This document shows, one piece after another, positions 18,343-26,292 of a stretch of DNA of 64,000 nt. The position numbers were made by a program, and so were the translations under genes. The stretch is from UBA5951 sp009936885 (GTDB taxonomy: Bacteria; Pseudomonadota; Alphaproteobacteria; Puniceispirillales; Puniceispirillaceae). Within the stretch, counting starts at the first letter, position 1. Every line of letters starts with the position of its first letter. The notes below the pieces were generated by a model. That model saw only the letters and a list, made by a program, of their open reading frames with translations, ran no database searches and was not told the DNA's origin. The stretch covers positions 62,001 to 126,000 of the forward strand of contig CALKVA010000004.1 of the NCBI GenBank assembly GCA_937996625.1. The letters are read 5' to 3'.

Positions 18343-18942
18343 ATGCACATAGAACTTATCGCAGAGCCTACCGAAGACCCTGAAAGTCCTGAGCCTGAAC
18401 CGGGAAATCACACTCATTTAGAACATGATGGCACCTATTTTGTAGTTGAATTTAAAACAGGGTCAGCCTCTTTCTCTTTACTTGATGAGCGCTGGATAGA
18501 TAGTTTTCACTTCATAAATATGAGCGAGCTTCAGTCTATTATAGAGAAAACGATTGAATCTGGGCCCCACCTTGTTAGCGTGCCAGATGGGCTAATTACA
18601 TTTGCAATAATAGCATCAGATGATGCGCATATGTGTCAGTTAAATGGTGATTTTAGAGATAAACCAGACCCAACAAATGTATTGTCTTTTCCAGATGGTA
18701 CCTTTGAGGAAATAGAAGGTGAATTTCATCTTGGCGATATATTTCTAGGTTATGAGATAATTAAATCTGAGGCTGAAAAGCAAGATATTCCCCTCAGGAA
18801 CCATCTATTGCACTTGATCGTGCATGGCATTCTACATCTTCTTGGATATGATCACCAAGAGGAATATCAAGCTCAGATTATGGAGCAAAAAGAGGCGTTA
18901 CTCCTAAGTTTGCTTAATATTCCAGACCCCTATTCGTTATGA
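18343..18942 (+). CDS. ybeY: Endoribonuclease YbeY
   Basis: Metal-dependent RNase in 16S rRNA maturation and ribosome quality control. The zinc motif HGXLHLXGYDH is intact in VHGILHLLGYDHQEE, and NVLSFPDGTF is also typical. From ATG 18343 the protein is 199 aa. The frame stays open to a GTG at 18292, which would add 17 hydrophobic residues (a FFYSILLLLFNFI stretch) out of character for a cytoplasmic RNase; I prefer 18343, though its ribosome binding site is weak. The first 50 residues include an acidic, proline-rich stretch not found in short YbeY proteins. Overlaps corC by 4 bp. Confidence 0.92.
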   Translation: MHIELIAEPTEDPESPEPEPGNHTHLEHDGTYFVVEFKTGSASFSLLDERWIDSFHFINMSELQSIIEKTIESGPHLVSVPDGLITFAIIASDDAHMCQLNGDFRDKPDPTNVLSFPDGTFEEIEGEFHLGDIFLGYEIIKSEAEKQDIPLRNHLLHLIVHGILHLLGYDHQEEYQAQIMEQKEALLLSLLNIPDPYSL

Positions 18943-19808
18943 GGAATAAAAAGCCTATGACTTTCCTAAAGAAATTTAAAATGGGTTCATTTAGTTTTCG
19001 AAAGCAATCTGTCAGGGACGAATTGTCAGAGCTGATCGAACATTCCATTAATACAAAGGACAGCTTTGATAATCATGAAAGCACCTTATTAAGAAACATT
19101 CTTAATCTAAAAGATTTAACAGCTGAAAGCCTTATGGTGCCAAGGGCAGATATTGTGTCAATTGATCTTACTGAAGATGTTGATAGCGTAATGGCGCAAA
19201 TTTGTTCTGCTAATCATAGCCGGCTGCCAGTTCATAATGGTTCTATGGATGTTATTCAAGGAATGATCCATATTAAGGATCTCATGCCTCATTTGCTTTC
19301 AGGTTCTAATCCAGATTTAAAGAAATTAATGCGCCCAGTTTTATTTGTTTCCCCTTCTATTTGGGTGATGGATCTGCTTCATGAAATGAGATTAAAAAGA
19401 CGTCATCTTGCCTTGGTCGTTGATGAATTTGGGGGGGTTGATGGTCTGATTACTATTGAAGATTTAGTCGAGGAGATTGTGGGTGAAATAGAGGATGAAC
19501 ATGATGAAATGGAAATGCCTCGTTTTGAGTTGATTGATGATGATTCAGCAATTTCAGATGCTCGCCTTGAGCTAGAAGATCTTGAAAAGCTGGTTGGACC
19601 TTTGGTAGATGATGCAGAGCGTGAAGAAATTGACACAGTGGCTGGTTTGGTGTTTTCTTTGGCAGGTAGGGTTCCTGTTCGCGGGGAGGTGATTCGTCAC
19701 CCTTGTGGGCTAGAATTCGAGGTTCTAGAAGGTGACCCTCGTCGTATTACGTTGTTGAAAATTGACGGTATTCATTCGGTTAAAACGCAAGAAAACAAAC
19801 ATTCCTAG
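18939..19808 (+). CDS. corC: CBS-domain protein of the CorC/TlyC (HlyC) family
   Basis: 289-aa soluble protein with a CBS pair (about residues 65-190; MVPRADIVSIDLTEDVDSVM and LALVVDEFGGVDGLITIED) and a C-terminal CorC_HlyC domain (about residues 205-280). It lacks the N-terminal DUF21 membrane domain, so it is the short CorC form. Linked in E. coli to Mg/Co efflux, with the same neighbours (ybeY upstream, lnt downstream), which suggests a conserved envelope/RNA operon. ATG overlaps the ybeY stop; an in-frame ATG at 18957 is an alternative start. Confidence 0.92.
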   Translation: MRNKKPMTFLKKFKMGSFSFRKQSVRDELSELIEHSINTKDSFDNHESTLLRNILNLKDLTAESLMVPRADIVSIDLTEDVDSVMAQICSANHSRLPVHNGSMDVIQGMIHIKDLMPHLLSGSNPDLKKLMRPVLFVSPSIWVMDLLHEMRLKRRHLALVVDEFGGVDGLITIEDLVEEIVGEIEDEHDEMEMPRFELIDDDSAISDARLELEDLEKLVGPLVDDAEREEIDTVAGLVFSLAGRVPVRGEVIRHPCGLEFEVLEGDPRRITLLKIDGIHSVKTQENKHS

Positions 19809-19826
19809 TTTCAGAAATGAGATAAG

Positions 19827-21404
19827 GTGAATAAAGCCGACCCCAAAATAACACAGCTATCGAAATGGCTGCACCAGCGCGGAATATTCACGCAAATAGG
19901 GGTGATGGGACTATTAGGGGCATTCGCCTCCTTGTCACTACCACCTCTATTTTTAGTCCCAGCGGTGGTAGCATTTATTCCGTTTTTTATTCATGCATCG
20001 AGCTGTAAATCGACTTGGCAAGCAATATTGCTTTTTTGGGGATTTGCTTTTGGCTGGTTCACAGCTTCTCTTTATTGGATTTCAGCCTCGTTGTTTGTAG
20101 ATATTTCTTGGGAAGTTTTGATACTGCCTCTCAGTTTGTTTGCGCTTCCAGCTTTCTTATCTGTGTTCTGGGGGTTGGCTGGTTTTCTTGTTTATAAACT
20201 TGGGCGCACAGCTGAAGCACGGCTGGTATATTCTGCTCTCTTCATTGGTCTTGCAGAATTATTGCGCTCGGTATTATTCACAGGATTTCCTTGGAACTCG
20301 CCATCGCACCTTATCTTAACACATGATAATCTATCTCAGATTGCATCACTAATAGGACAGAATGGCTCTGTTTTTTTTGTTTTAATATCCATTGTCGGTG
20401 GATGCTTTTTATATCTTCACTTTTGGAAAATGGGGGCGCTCTGTCTTCTTCCTCTTCTGGCTAGTATTGTTTATGGGGGTTGGCGGCTGGATAGTTCCTC
20501 TGTTCCAGTAAATGCAGAGTTTGTTCAGAATCCAGAAATTCTAGTAAGAATGGTTCAGCCAAATGTCCCTCAAAAAGAGCGATGGAAATCAGAATTTAAG
20601 AATGAACAAATAGATGCGTTATTTGCGTTATCCGTATTAAACAAAGAGCTGCCATCGCTGATTATTTGGCCTGAGACTGCGTATCCTTATATATGGCCAT
20701 ATTCCAAGGCGCAATTTACGAGTTTGGCTAGCAGCTTACTTCCAAAGAATACTCAGCTACTATCAGGAATGCTGCGATTTGATGACGAGAATAAGTTATA
20801 TAACTCAGCATTATTATTTAATGCAGATGGACAATTAACAGGAAAGATTGACAAGCAGAAACGGGTTCCATTTGGCGAATATATCCCATTTAGAAATAGT
20901 TTCATATTTCAGAATTTGAGCTTATTCGGAAACAAAATAGATATTAGTGCAGGCCCAGATTCGGGGCTCTTATCCACAAAAGAGAATATCAAATTACGGA
21001 TATTTATTTGTTATGAGATTATTTTCCCAAATCTTGTCTCATTGCAGGGCCGGCCAGATATTATTATAAACCTTACCAATGATGCTTGGTTCGGCAACAC
21101 GTTTGGACCCTATCAGCATTTAAGCCAGGCGCGCCTTAGGGCGATCGAAGAAGGGTTGCCACTTGTTCGAGTAGCAAATACTGGAATTTCAGCAGCCTTT
21201 AACTATCAAGGGCTGTTGCTTGGAAAAATAAACTTGATGGAGCAAGGTGTTTTGGATGTTCTGGTATCTCTTCAGCAACAAAATACGATTTATAGCCAGT
21301 ATAGGTGGAAAATCACTGTCTCCATTATATTTACACTTATTTTGTGTTCAATTTTGCTTGACGTGAATTTTTTAACAAGGCAGAAAACTAAAAAACAATA
21401 CTAA
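19827..21404 (+). CDS. lnt: Apolipoprotein N-acyltransferase
   Basis: Inner-membrane enzyme adding the third acyl chain to lipoproteins. 525 aa, start GTG with AAGG nearby. The N-terminal half carries 6-7 membrane segments. The periplasmic nitrilase domain (about residues 230-490) shows the catalytic triad: Glu in LIIWPETAYPY, Lys in KIDKQKRVPFGEYIP and Cys in LRIFICYEIIFPN. A final hydrophobic helix (about residues 492-512) anchors the C-terminus. metK begins 12 bp after the stop. Confidence 0.96.
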   Translation: MNKADPKITQLSKWLHQRGIFTQIGVMGLLGAFASLSLPPLFLVPAVVAFIPFFIHASSCKSTWQAILLFWGFAFGWFTASLYWISASLFVDISWEVLILPLSLFALPAFLSVFWGLAGFLVYKLGRTAEARLVYSALFIGLAELLRSVLFTGFPWNSPSHLILTHDNLSQIASLIGQNGSVFFVLISIVGGCFLYLHFWKMGALCLLPLLASIVYGGWRLDSSSVPVNAEFVQNPEILVRMVQPNVPQKERWKSEFKNEQIDALFALSVLNKELPSLIIWPETAYPYIWPYSKAQFTSLASSLLPKNTQLLSGMLRFDDENKLYNSALLFNADGQLTGKIDKQKRVPFGEYIPFRNSFIFQNLSLFGNKIDISAGPDSGLLSTKENIKLRIFICYEIIFPNLVSLQGRPDIIINLTNDAWFGNTFGPYQHLSQARLRAIEEGLPLVRVANTGISAAFNYQGLLLGKINLMEQGVLDVLVSLQQQNTIYSQYRWKITVSIIFTLILCSILLDVNFLTRQKTKKQY

Positions 21405-21416
21405 TGGTATCAAAAA

Positions 21417-22592
21417 ATGTCTCATTTGTTTACTTCAGAATCCGTGTCAGAAGGGCACCCAGATAAGGTCTGTGATAGGATTTCAGACACTATTTTAGAT
21501 CTGTTTTTGGCATATGAGCCTGAAGCACGCGTTGCCTGCGAGACTCTCGCTACAACAAATCGTATTATATTGGCAGGCGAGGTTAGAGCAAGCACAGTAG
21601 TGTTGCCAATAATCATGGAAAAATTAGAGACAGCAGTTCGTGCTGCGGTCAAAGATATTGGCTATGAGCAGGAAAAGTTTCATCACGCTCATTTTGAGTT
21701 TCAGAATTATCTTCACGAGCAATCAGCAGATATATCGCAGGGGGTAGATAGCGGCTCTCACAAAGATGAGGGCGCTGGGGATCAGGGATTGATGTTTGGT
21801 TACGCATGTACAGAAACAGAATCGCTCATGCCAGCTGCAATTCATTATTCTCATGCAATCTTAAAAAAGCTTGCTTCGGTTCGCAAGCAAGATTCAGACT
21901 CTATCCTTGGGCCTGATTCCAAATCACAAATCACGTTGCAATATAGTGATACTGGCAAAGTAATCGGTGTAGATAACATTGTTTTATCAACCCAGCACGC
22001 TGTGAGTGTAACTAATGAAGAAATTCGCAAACTCGCAACCCCTCTAATTGCAGAATTGCTCCCAGAAGGCTGGATGGTTAGCAAAGACAGGTTTTTGGTA
22101 AATCCAACAGGAAAGTTTGAAATTGGAGGCCCCGATGGGGATGCTGGTCTTACAGGCAGAAAAATAATAGTTGATACTTATGGCGGTGCTGCTCCACATG
22201 GTGGCGGCGCATTTTCAGGAAAAGACCCAACAAAGGTAGATAGGTCAGCAGCATATGCAGCAAGGTATCTTGCAAAGAATATTGTTGCAGCAGAGCTTGC
22301 AGAAAAATGTACCATTCAATTAGCGTATGCCATTGGCGTCTCACAACCTGTATCTTTATTTGTGGATACCCATGGAACGAGTCAATTTGAAAGTAAGAAA
22401 ATAGAAGATGCGGTTAGAGATGTTATGGACTTATCACCCAGAGGGATTCGCACCCAGTTAAAACTCAACAACCCTATTTATGCATGTACTTCGGCATATG
22501 GACATTTCGGCAGAGCGTTTGAGGAAATGGGAAAAAACACCTTTACATGGGAAAACACAGATTTAGTAGATAAGCTAAAATCACTTGTTTAA
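21417..22592 (+). CDS. metK: S-adenosylmethionine synthetase
   Basis: Makes SAM from methionine and ATP. 391 aa with FTSESVSEGHPDKVCDRISD at the N-terminus, the ATP loop GAGDQGLMFGYA (about residue 121) and the P-loop-like GGGAFSGKDPTKVDRS (about residue 262). Only 12 bp separate it from lnt, so no SAM riboswitch precedes it. SAM made here serves MiaB, TrmB and UbiE, all encoded in this window. Confidence 0.98.
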   Translation: MSHLFTSESVSEGHPDKVCDRISDTILDLFLAYEPEARVACETLATTNRIILAGEVRASTVVLPIIMEKLETAVRAAVKDIGYEQEKFHHAHFEFQNYLHEQSADISQGVDSGSHKDEGAGDQGLMFGYACTETESLMPAAIHYSHAILKKLASVRKQDSDSILGPDSKSQITLQYSDTGKVIGVDNIVLSTQHAVSVTNEEIRKLATPLIAELLPEGWMVSKDRFLVNPTGKFEIGGPDGDAGLTGRKIIVDTYGGAAPHGGGAFSGKDPTKVDRSAAYAARYLAKNIVAAELAEKCTIQLAYAIGVSQPVSLFVDTHGTSQFESKKIEDAVRDVMDLSPRGIRTQLKLNNPIYACTSAYGHFGRAFEEMGKNTFTWENTDLVDKLKSLV

Positions 22593-22628
22593 ACCTAATC
22601 CTTAAAAGGGTAATTCAGGAATAAATTT

Positions 22629-23315
22629 ATGGAGGCGTTTTTACCTTTCTATGGTCGAAGAAAAGGAAGGCAGCTTGGCAATACGTCCAAGCGATTATTA
22701 GAAGAATTACTACCTGCTTATTTGGTGCCAGACAATACATCAGAACCCTCTAAATTATTCACAAATAACCCAAGGAAACTGTACCTAGAAATCGGGTTTG
22801 GCGGGGGTGAGCATTTAGCAATGGTAGCAAAAAACCACCCGGAAAATGCCTATATAGGGGCAGAGCCGTTTTTAAATGGCGTAAGTTCTTTTCTGAAATA
22901 CTGCCAAAATGAAGCACTAAAAAATGTGCGGATTTGGCCAGATGATATTCGCTTGCAGCTTTCATCATGGCCGAGTGAATGCCTTGACGGTATTTTTATT
23001 ATGTTTCCGGATCCTTGGCCGAAAATCAGACACTCTAGCAGACGCATTATCAATAAAGATAATCTGGCTGCATTTGCTAGATTAATAAAGGTGGGTGGGA
23101 GTCTTCGAATGGCAAGCGATCATGCCAGCGCAAAAAACTGGATACTTTCTGGGATGTTAGAAAACCCCTATTTTGATTGGACAGCTGAAAGGCCAGATGA
23201 CTGGAATGTGCAACCTCATGACTGGCCTGAAACCAGATATATGAGAAAGGCCCTAAAAGAAGGGCGAAAACCAGCTTGGTTTGATTTTAAAAGAGTATTG
23301 GTCGAGCCAAGTTAA
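22629..23315 (+). CDS. trmB: tRNA (guanine-N7)-methyltransferase
   Basis: Forms m7G46 in tRNA. 228 aa; SAM-binding motif LYLEIGFGGGEHLAMVA (about residues 54-70) and the TrmB signature FPDPWPKIRHSSRRI (about residues 121-135) are clear. It follows metK by 36 bp and ends the miaB-to-trmB block; a 204-bp spacer with a strong hairpin separates it from rimP. Confidence 0.96.
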   Translation: MEAFLPFYGRRKGRQLGNTSKRLLEELLPAYLVPDNTSEPSKLFTNNPRKLYLEIGFGGGEHLAMVAKNHPENAYIGAEPFLNGVSSFLKYCQNEALKNVRIWPDDIRLQLSSWPSECLDGIFIMFPDPWPKIRHSSRRIINKDNLAAFARLIKVGGSLRMASDHASAKNWILSGMLENPYFDWTAERPDDWNVQPHDWPETRYMRKALKEGRKPAWFDFKRVLVEPS

Positions 23316-23405
23316 TGGGTAATAGGATTAAGTGCCATTATCTTATAAATATCTCTGAGTAACCTAGCAAGCACCCCAAAAAGTACACCAGTAATATTAA
23401 GATAC

Positions 23406-23432
23406 TTGATAAAGAAAGTGGATTGTGATATT
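23406..23432 (+). promoter_or_regulatory. Possible promoter upstream of the rimP leader hairpin
   Basis: TTGATA (23406-23411) and GATATT (23427-23432), 15 bp apart, are a weak sigma-70-like pair. If used, transcription would start near 23440 and run into the hairpin at 23463, making a short attenuator-type leader for the rimP operon. Low confidence. Confidence 0.25.
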
Positions 23433-23462
23433 TAACAAATATATTTTCGCGTCAAAAGATGT

Positions 23463-23486
23463 GGTGGGCTATTGCCCGCCTTTTTT
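23463..23486 (+). terminator. Strong intrinsic terminator between trmB and rimP
   Basis: GGTGGGC (23463-23469), loop TATT, GCCCGCC (23474-23480), then six T. The seven-pair GC-rich stem (one G-U) with its U-tract is a textbook rho-independent terminator. It lies only 33 bp before the rimP ATG, so it is either the end of the metK-trmB transcript or a leader attenuator for rimP-nusA-infB. Confidence 0.85.
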
Positions 23487-23519
23487 ATTGCCTGATAGCA
23501 AAGAGTTACAAACATATAA

Positions 23520-24023
23520 ATGTCGCATCCAAAACTGACACAAATAATCGAGCCAGCACTTGCAGATATAGGGTACATATTAGTGCGTTTAAATTATTCT
23601 GTCCCTGTAGAGAAATCTAGCAAGCAGACACGTGGAAGCTTGCAAATTATGGCTGAGCCAACCGATTTGTCTGAAATGACAGTAGAAGATTGCGCTAAAA
23701 TTAGTAGGCATATCGCTACTGTTCTTGATGTAGAAGACCCTATTCAAGATGCATATAATCTTGAAGTAAGCTCTCCTGGTATTGACAGGCCATTAACCAG
23801 ACTTGCTGATTTTGAGAGGTTTAAAGGGGAGTTGGTAAAGGTGCGCATGCGTGTAATGCAGGATGGAAGAAAACGATTCCGTGGCAGAATTGCTGAAATT
23901 GATGAGAATGAAAATATTATTTTTGAGGCTGGTTTTGGACGGGTTACCCTTAGTCTTCAAGATCTTGAAACAGTTCGCATTGACCCGAGTAAATATTTTT
24001 CGACCCCAGCAAGGTTATCATAA
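23520..24023 (+). CDS. rimP: Ribosome maturation factor RimP
   Basis: 30S assembly factor. 167 aa with the RimP core (YNLEVSSPGIDRPLTRLADFERFKG split across about residues 80-105) and the C-terminal SH3-like domain (KRFRGRIAEID). First gene of the conserved rimP-nusA-ylxR-infB-rbfA-truB-rpsO operon; nusA starts 18 bp later. Its ATG is only 33 bp from a strong terminator hairpin, leaving little room for a separate promoter. Confidence 0.95.
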   Translation: MSHPKLTQIIEPALADIGYILVRLNYSVPVEKSSKQTRGSLQIMAEPTDLSEMTVEDCAKISRHIATVLDVEDPIQDAYNLEVSSPGIDRPLTRLADFERFKGELVKVRMRVMQDGRKRFRGRIAEIDENENIIFEAGFGRVTLSLQDLETVRIDPSKYFSTPARLS

Positions 24024-24041
24024 ACAAGAAAAGAGATTACA

Positions 24042-25613
24042 ATGGATACATCATCAGTTCCAGGATTAGAGCTTATTCAAATTGCAGATGCGGTTGCGCG
24101 GGAAAAATCAATCGATCGTGATGAGGTTATTACGGCTATGGAAGAAGCTATTCAAAAAGCAGGTCGCTCAAAATACGGTCAAGAACATGATATCAGAGCA
24201 ATGATTGACCGTAAAACTGGTGTAATTAGCCTTGAGAGATGGACAGAGGTCGTTGAAGAAGTTGAAGATGATGCAACTCAGATGTCGATTGATGAAGGAA
24301 CAAAACATCAAATTGAGCTAGGAGAGTTTCTGCGTGAGCTGCTACCTCCTATTGAATTCGGCCGAATCGCCGCTCAGACAGCTAAACAGGTAATTTCCCA
24401 AAAAGTTAGAGATGCAGAGCGCGCAAGGCAATATTTGGAATATAAAGATAGAGTTGGTGAGATTGTTGTAGGTACTATTAAACGCGCTGAAAGCTATTCT
24501 ATTACAGTTGATCTTGGCAGGGCAGAGGGTGTTATCAGACGTGAAGAGATGATACCTCGTGAAAACTTAAGGCAAGGCGACCGAATTAGAGCTTTTGTTT
24601 TGGATGTTAGAGAAGAGGTCAGAGGACCTCAGATTTTCCTATCTCGTGCTGCAAATGAATTTATGGCTAAATTATTCACCCAAGAAGTACCTGAAATTTA
24701 TGATGGGATAATAGAAATCAAAGCTGTCGCAAGAGAGCCTGGAAGTAGAGCTAAAATATCTGTCTTATCTCGTGATACGAGTATTGACCCAGTTGGTGCT
24801 TGTGTTGGTTTGCGCGGAAGCCGTGTGCAGGCAGTTGTTGGTGAATTACAAGGAGAGAAAATAGAAATCATTCCGTTTTCAGAAGATCCCGTTGGCTTTA
24901 TTGTAAATGCGTTGGCGCCTGCAGAGGTTACCAAGGTTTTGATGGATGAGGTAGCCAATAAAATGGAGGTTGTGGTTCCAGATGATGAACTTAGCCTTGC
25001 TATTGGTAGGCGCGGTCAAAATGTACGTCTCGCCTCGCAACTTACAGGCTGGTATATTGATATCTTAACAGAAGCAGAAGAATCTGAAAAACGCCAAGAA
25101 GAAATTAAGACACGTTCTGATAGATTTATTGAAGCCTTAAATATCGACGATGTAATTGCACACCTGCTTGTTGCAGAAGGGTTTGTGATGGTTGAGGATA
25201 TTGTTGTTACGGACATTGAAGAATTAGCTGAGATTCAGGGCTTTGATTCAGATATTGCGACTGAAATTCGCAATCGTGCGGTAGAGTTTGTTGACCTTGA
25301 AAATAAACGTATTGAGAGCGAGCTTGCACGCTTGAAGGTTGCAGATGATTTGCGTCAATTTGAATATCTGTCTCTTCCAATGATGCTTAAGCTTGCTGAG
25401 AACGAAGTTGTTACTCTTGATGATTTGGCAGAATTAGATAGTGAAGAATTAATGGGTCTTATTGGAGAGCTTGGTCTTGATGACGAGGCAGAGGCAGGAA
25501 ATATTATTATGGCTGCTAGAGCACATTGGTTTGATGATGAGCCTGTTGATGAGGATGCTTTAGAATCATCTTCTGAAAAAGATGCATCCGAGACATCAGG
25601 TCAAGGGGCATGA
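24042..25613 (+). CDS. nusA: Transcription elongation/antitermination factor NusA
   Basis: Binds RNA polymerase and modulates pausing, termination and rRNA antitermination. 523 aa: N-terminal polymerase-binding domain (1-130), S1 (about 135-200), two KH domains (about 230-345; ACVGLRGSRVQAVVGEL and LSLAIGRRGQNVRLASQL), and two acidic helical repeats towards the C-terminus (about 360-500), ending in a Glu/Asp/Ser-rich tail. ylxR follows after 12 bp. In some bacteria NusA governs the read-through of its own operon leader, which fits the hairpin before rimP, but this is inference. Confidence 0.97.
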   Translation: MDTSSVPGLELIQIADAVAREKSIDRDEVITAMEEAIQKAGRSKYGQEHDIRAMIDRKTGVISLERWTEVVEEVEDDATQMSIDEGTKHQIELGEFLRELLPPIEFGRIAAQTAKQVISQKVRDAERARQYLEYKDRVGEIVVGTIKRAESYSITVDLGRAEGVIRREEMIPRENLRQGDRIRAFVLDVREEVRGPQIFLSRAANEFMAKLFTQEVPEIYDGIIEIKAVAREPGSRAKISVLSRDTSIDPVGACVGLRGSRVQAVVGELQGEKIEIIPFSEDPVGFIVNALAPAEVTKVLMDEVANKMEVVVPDDELSLAIGRRGQNVRLASQLTGWYIDILTEAEESEKRQEEIKTRSDRFIEALNIDDVIAHLLVAEGFVMVEDIVVTDIEELAEIQGFDSDIATEIRNRAVEFVDLENKRIESELARLKVADDLRQFEYLSLPMMLKLAENEVVTLDDLAELDSEELMGLIGELGLDDEAEAGNIIMAARAHWFDDEPVDEDALESSSEKDASETSGQGA

Positions 25614-25625
25614 AACTAGTCATCT

Positions 25626-26264
25626 ATGGCACAACGAACCTGCATTATAACCGGCGAGACGGATGATTCTTCAAATCTTATAAGGTTTGTTATTAGCCCT
25701 GATGGATCGCTTACCCCTGATTTAGCTGAAAAATTGTCAGGTCGAGGTGCCTATATAATGCCAAAACCCGAATATATTGCAGAGGCCCTTAAAAAAAATA
25801 AATTTGCTAAACATATCGACTTTCAAAAGAAAATATCTCTTGAAGAAATAGATTTATTTACAGCGCTGGTTGGGAATTTATTGCAAAGGCGCTTTGTTGA
25901 ACAACTTAGTCTGGCACGAAGGCAAGGTAGCGCCATTGCTGGCGCAGGAAAATTAAAGGAAAACGCCTCGTTAATCGGTCTATTAATCTCAAATGATGCA
26001 TCTGTTAGAGAGGCAAGACAGTTAGAATCTGCAACAAACCCGAATTGGGTTATGAGAGATATTCCAGCTGAAACATTAGGAGAGGCATTCGGGCGGAATT
26101 CTATTGCATATGTTGGGCTACTTCGCTCAAAAAATGCAAAAAGTAAGTTTGATGGACGTAGCGTTCAGCATTCTTTTCAAAGATGGAAGCCATTTATTCA
26201 TGTCATCCCTTGTCATGAGGGCACTGACGGGTGTATCAACGAAACAGATTTAGATGCTAAATAA
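25626..26264 (+). CDS. YlxR-family RNA-binding protein with L7Ae-like C-terminal domain
   Basis: 212 aa. The N-terminal YlxR (DUF448) domain is seen as RTCIITGETDDSSNLIRFV and GRGAYIMPKPEYIAEALKK (residues 3-65). Residues about 75-165 resemble the L7Ae-like fold often fused to YlxR in alphaproteobacteria (LARRQGSAIAGAGKLKE, LIGLLISNDAS). Probably an RNA-binding factor acting in translation or in operon regulation; YlxR proteins are poorly understood. The ribosome binding site is weak, so coupling with nusA is likely. Confidence 0.88.
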   Translation: MAQRTCIITGETDDSSNLIRFVISPDGSLTPDLAEKLSGRGAYIMPKPEYIAEALKKNKFAKHIDFQKKISLEEIDLFTALVGNLLQRRFVEQLSLARRQGSAIAGAGKLKENASLIGLLISNDASVREARQLESATNPNWVMRDIPAETLGEAFGRNSIAYVGLLRSKNAKSKFDGRSVQHSFQRWKPFIHVIPCHEGTDGCINETDLDAK

Positions 26265-26292
26265 GCTTTAGGGTAAGCAAGAAGGGCGTATA

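Noticed and set aside
20970..20978. Exact DnaA box TTATCCACA inside lnt
   Set aside because: Single site within a gene; one or two such 9-mers are expected by chance in 64 kb. The same holds for TGTGGATAA at 61755-61763 in ppk1.
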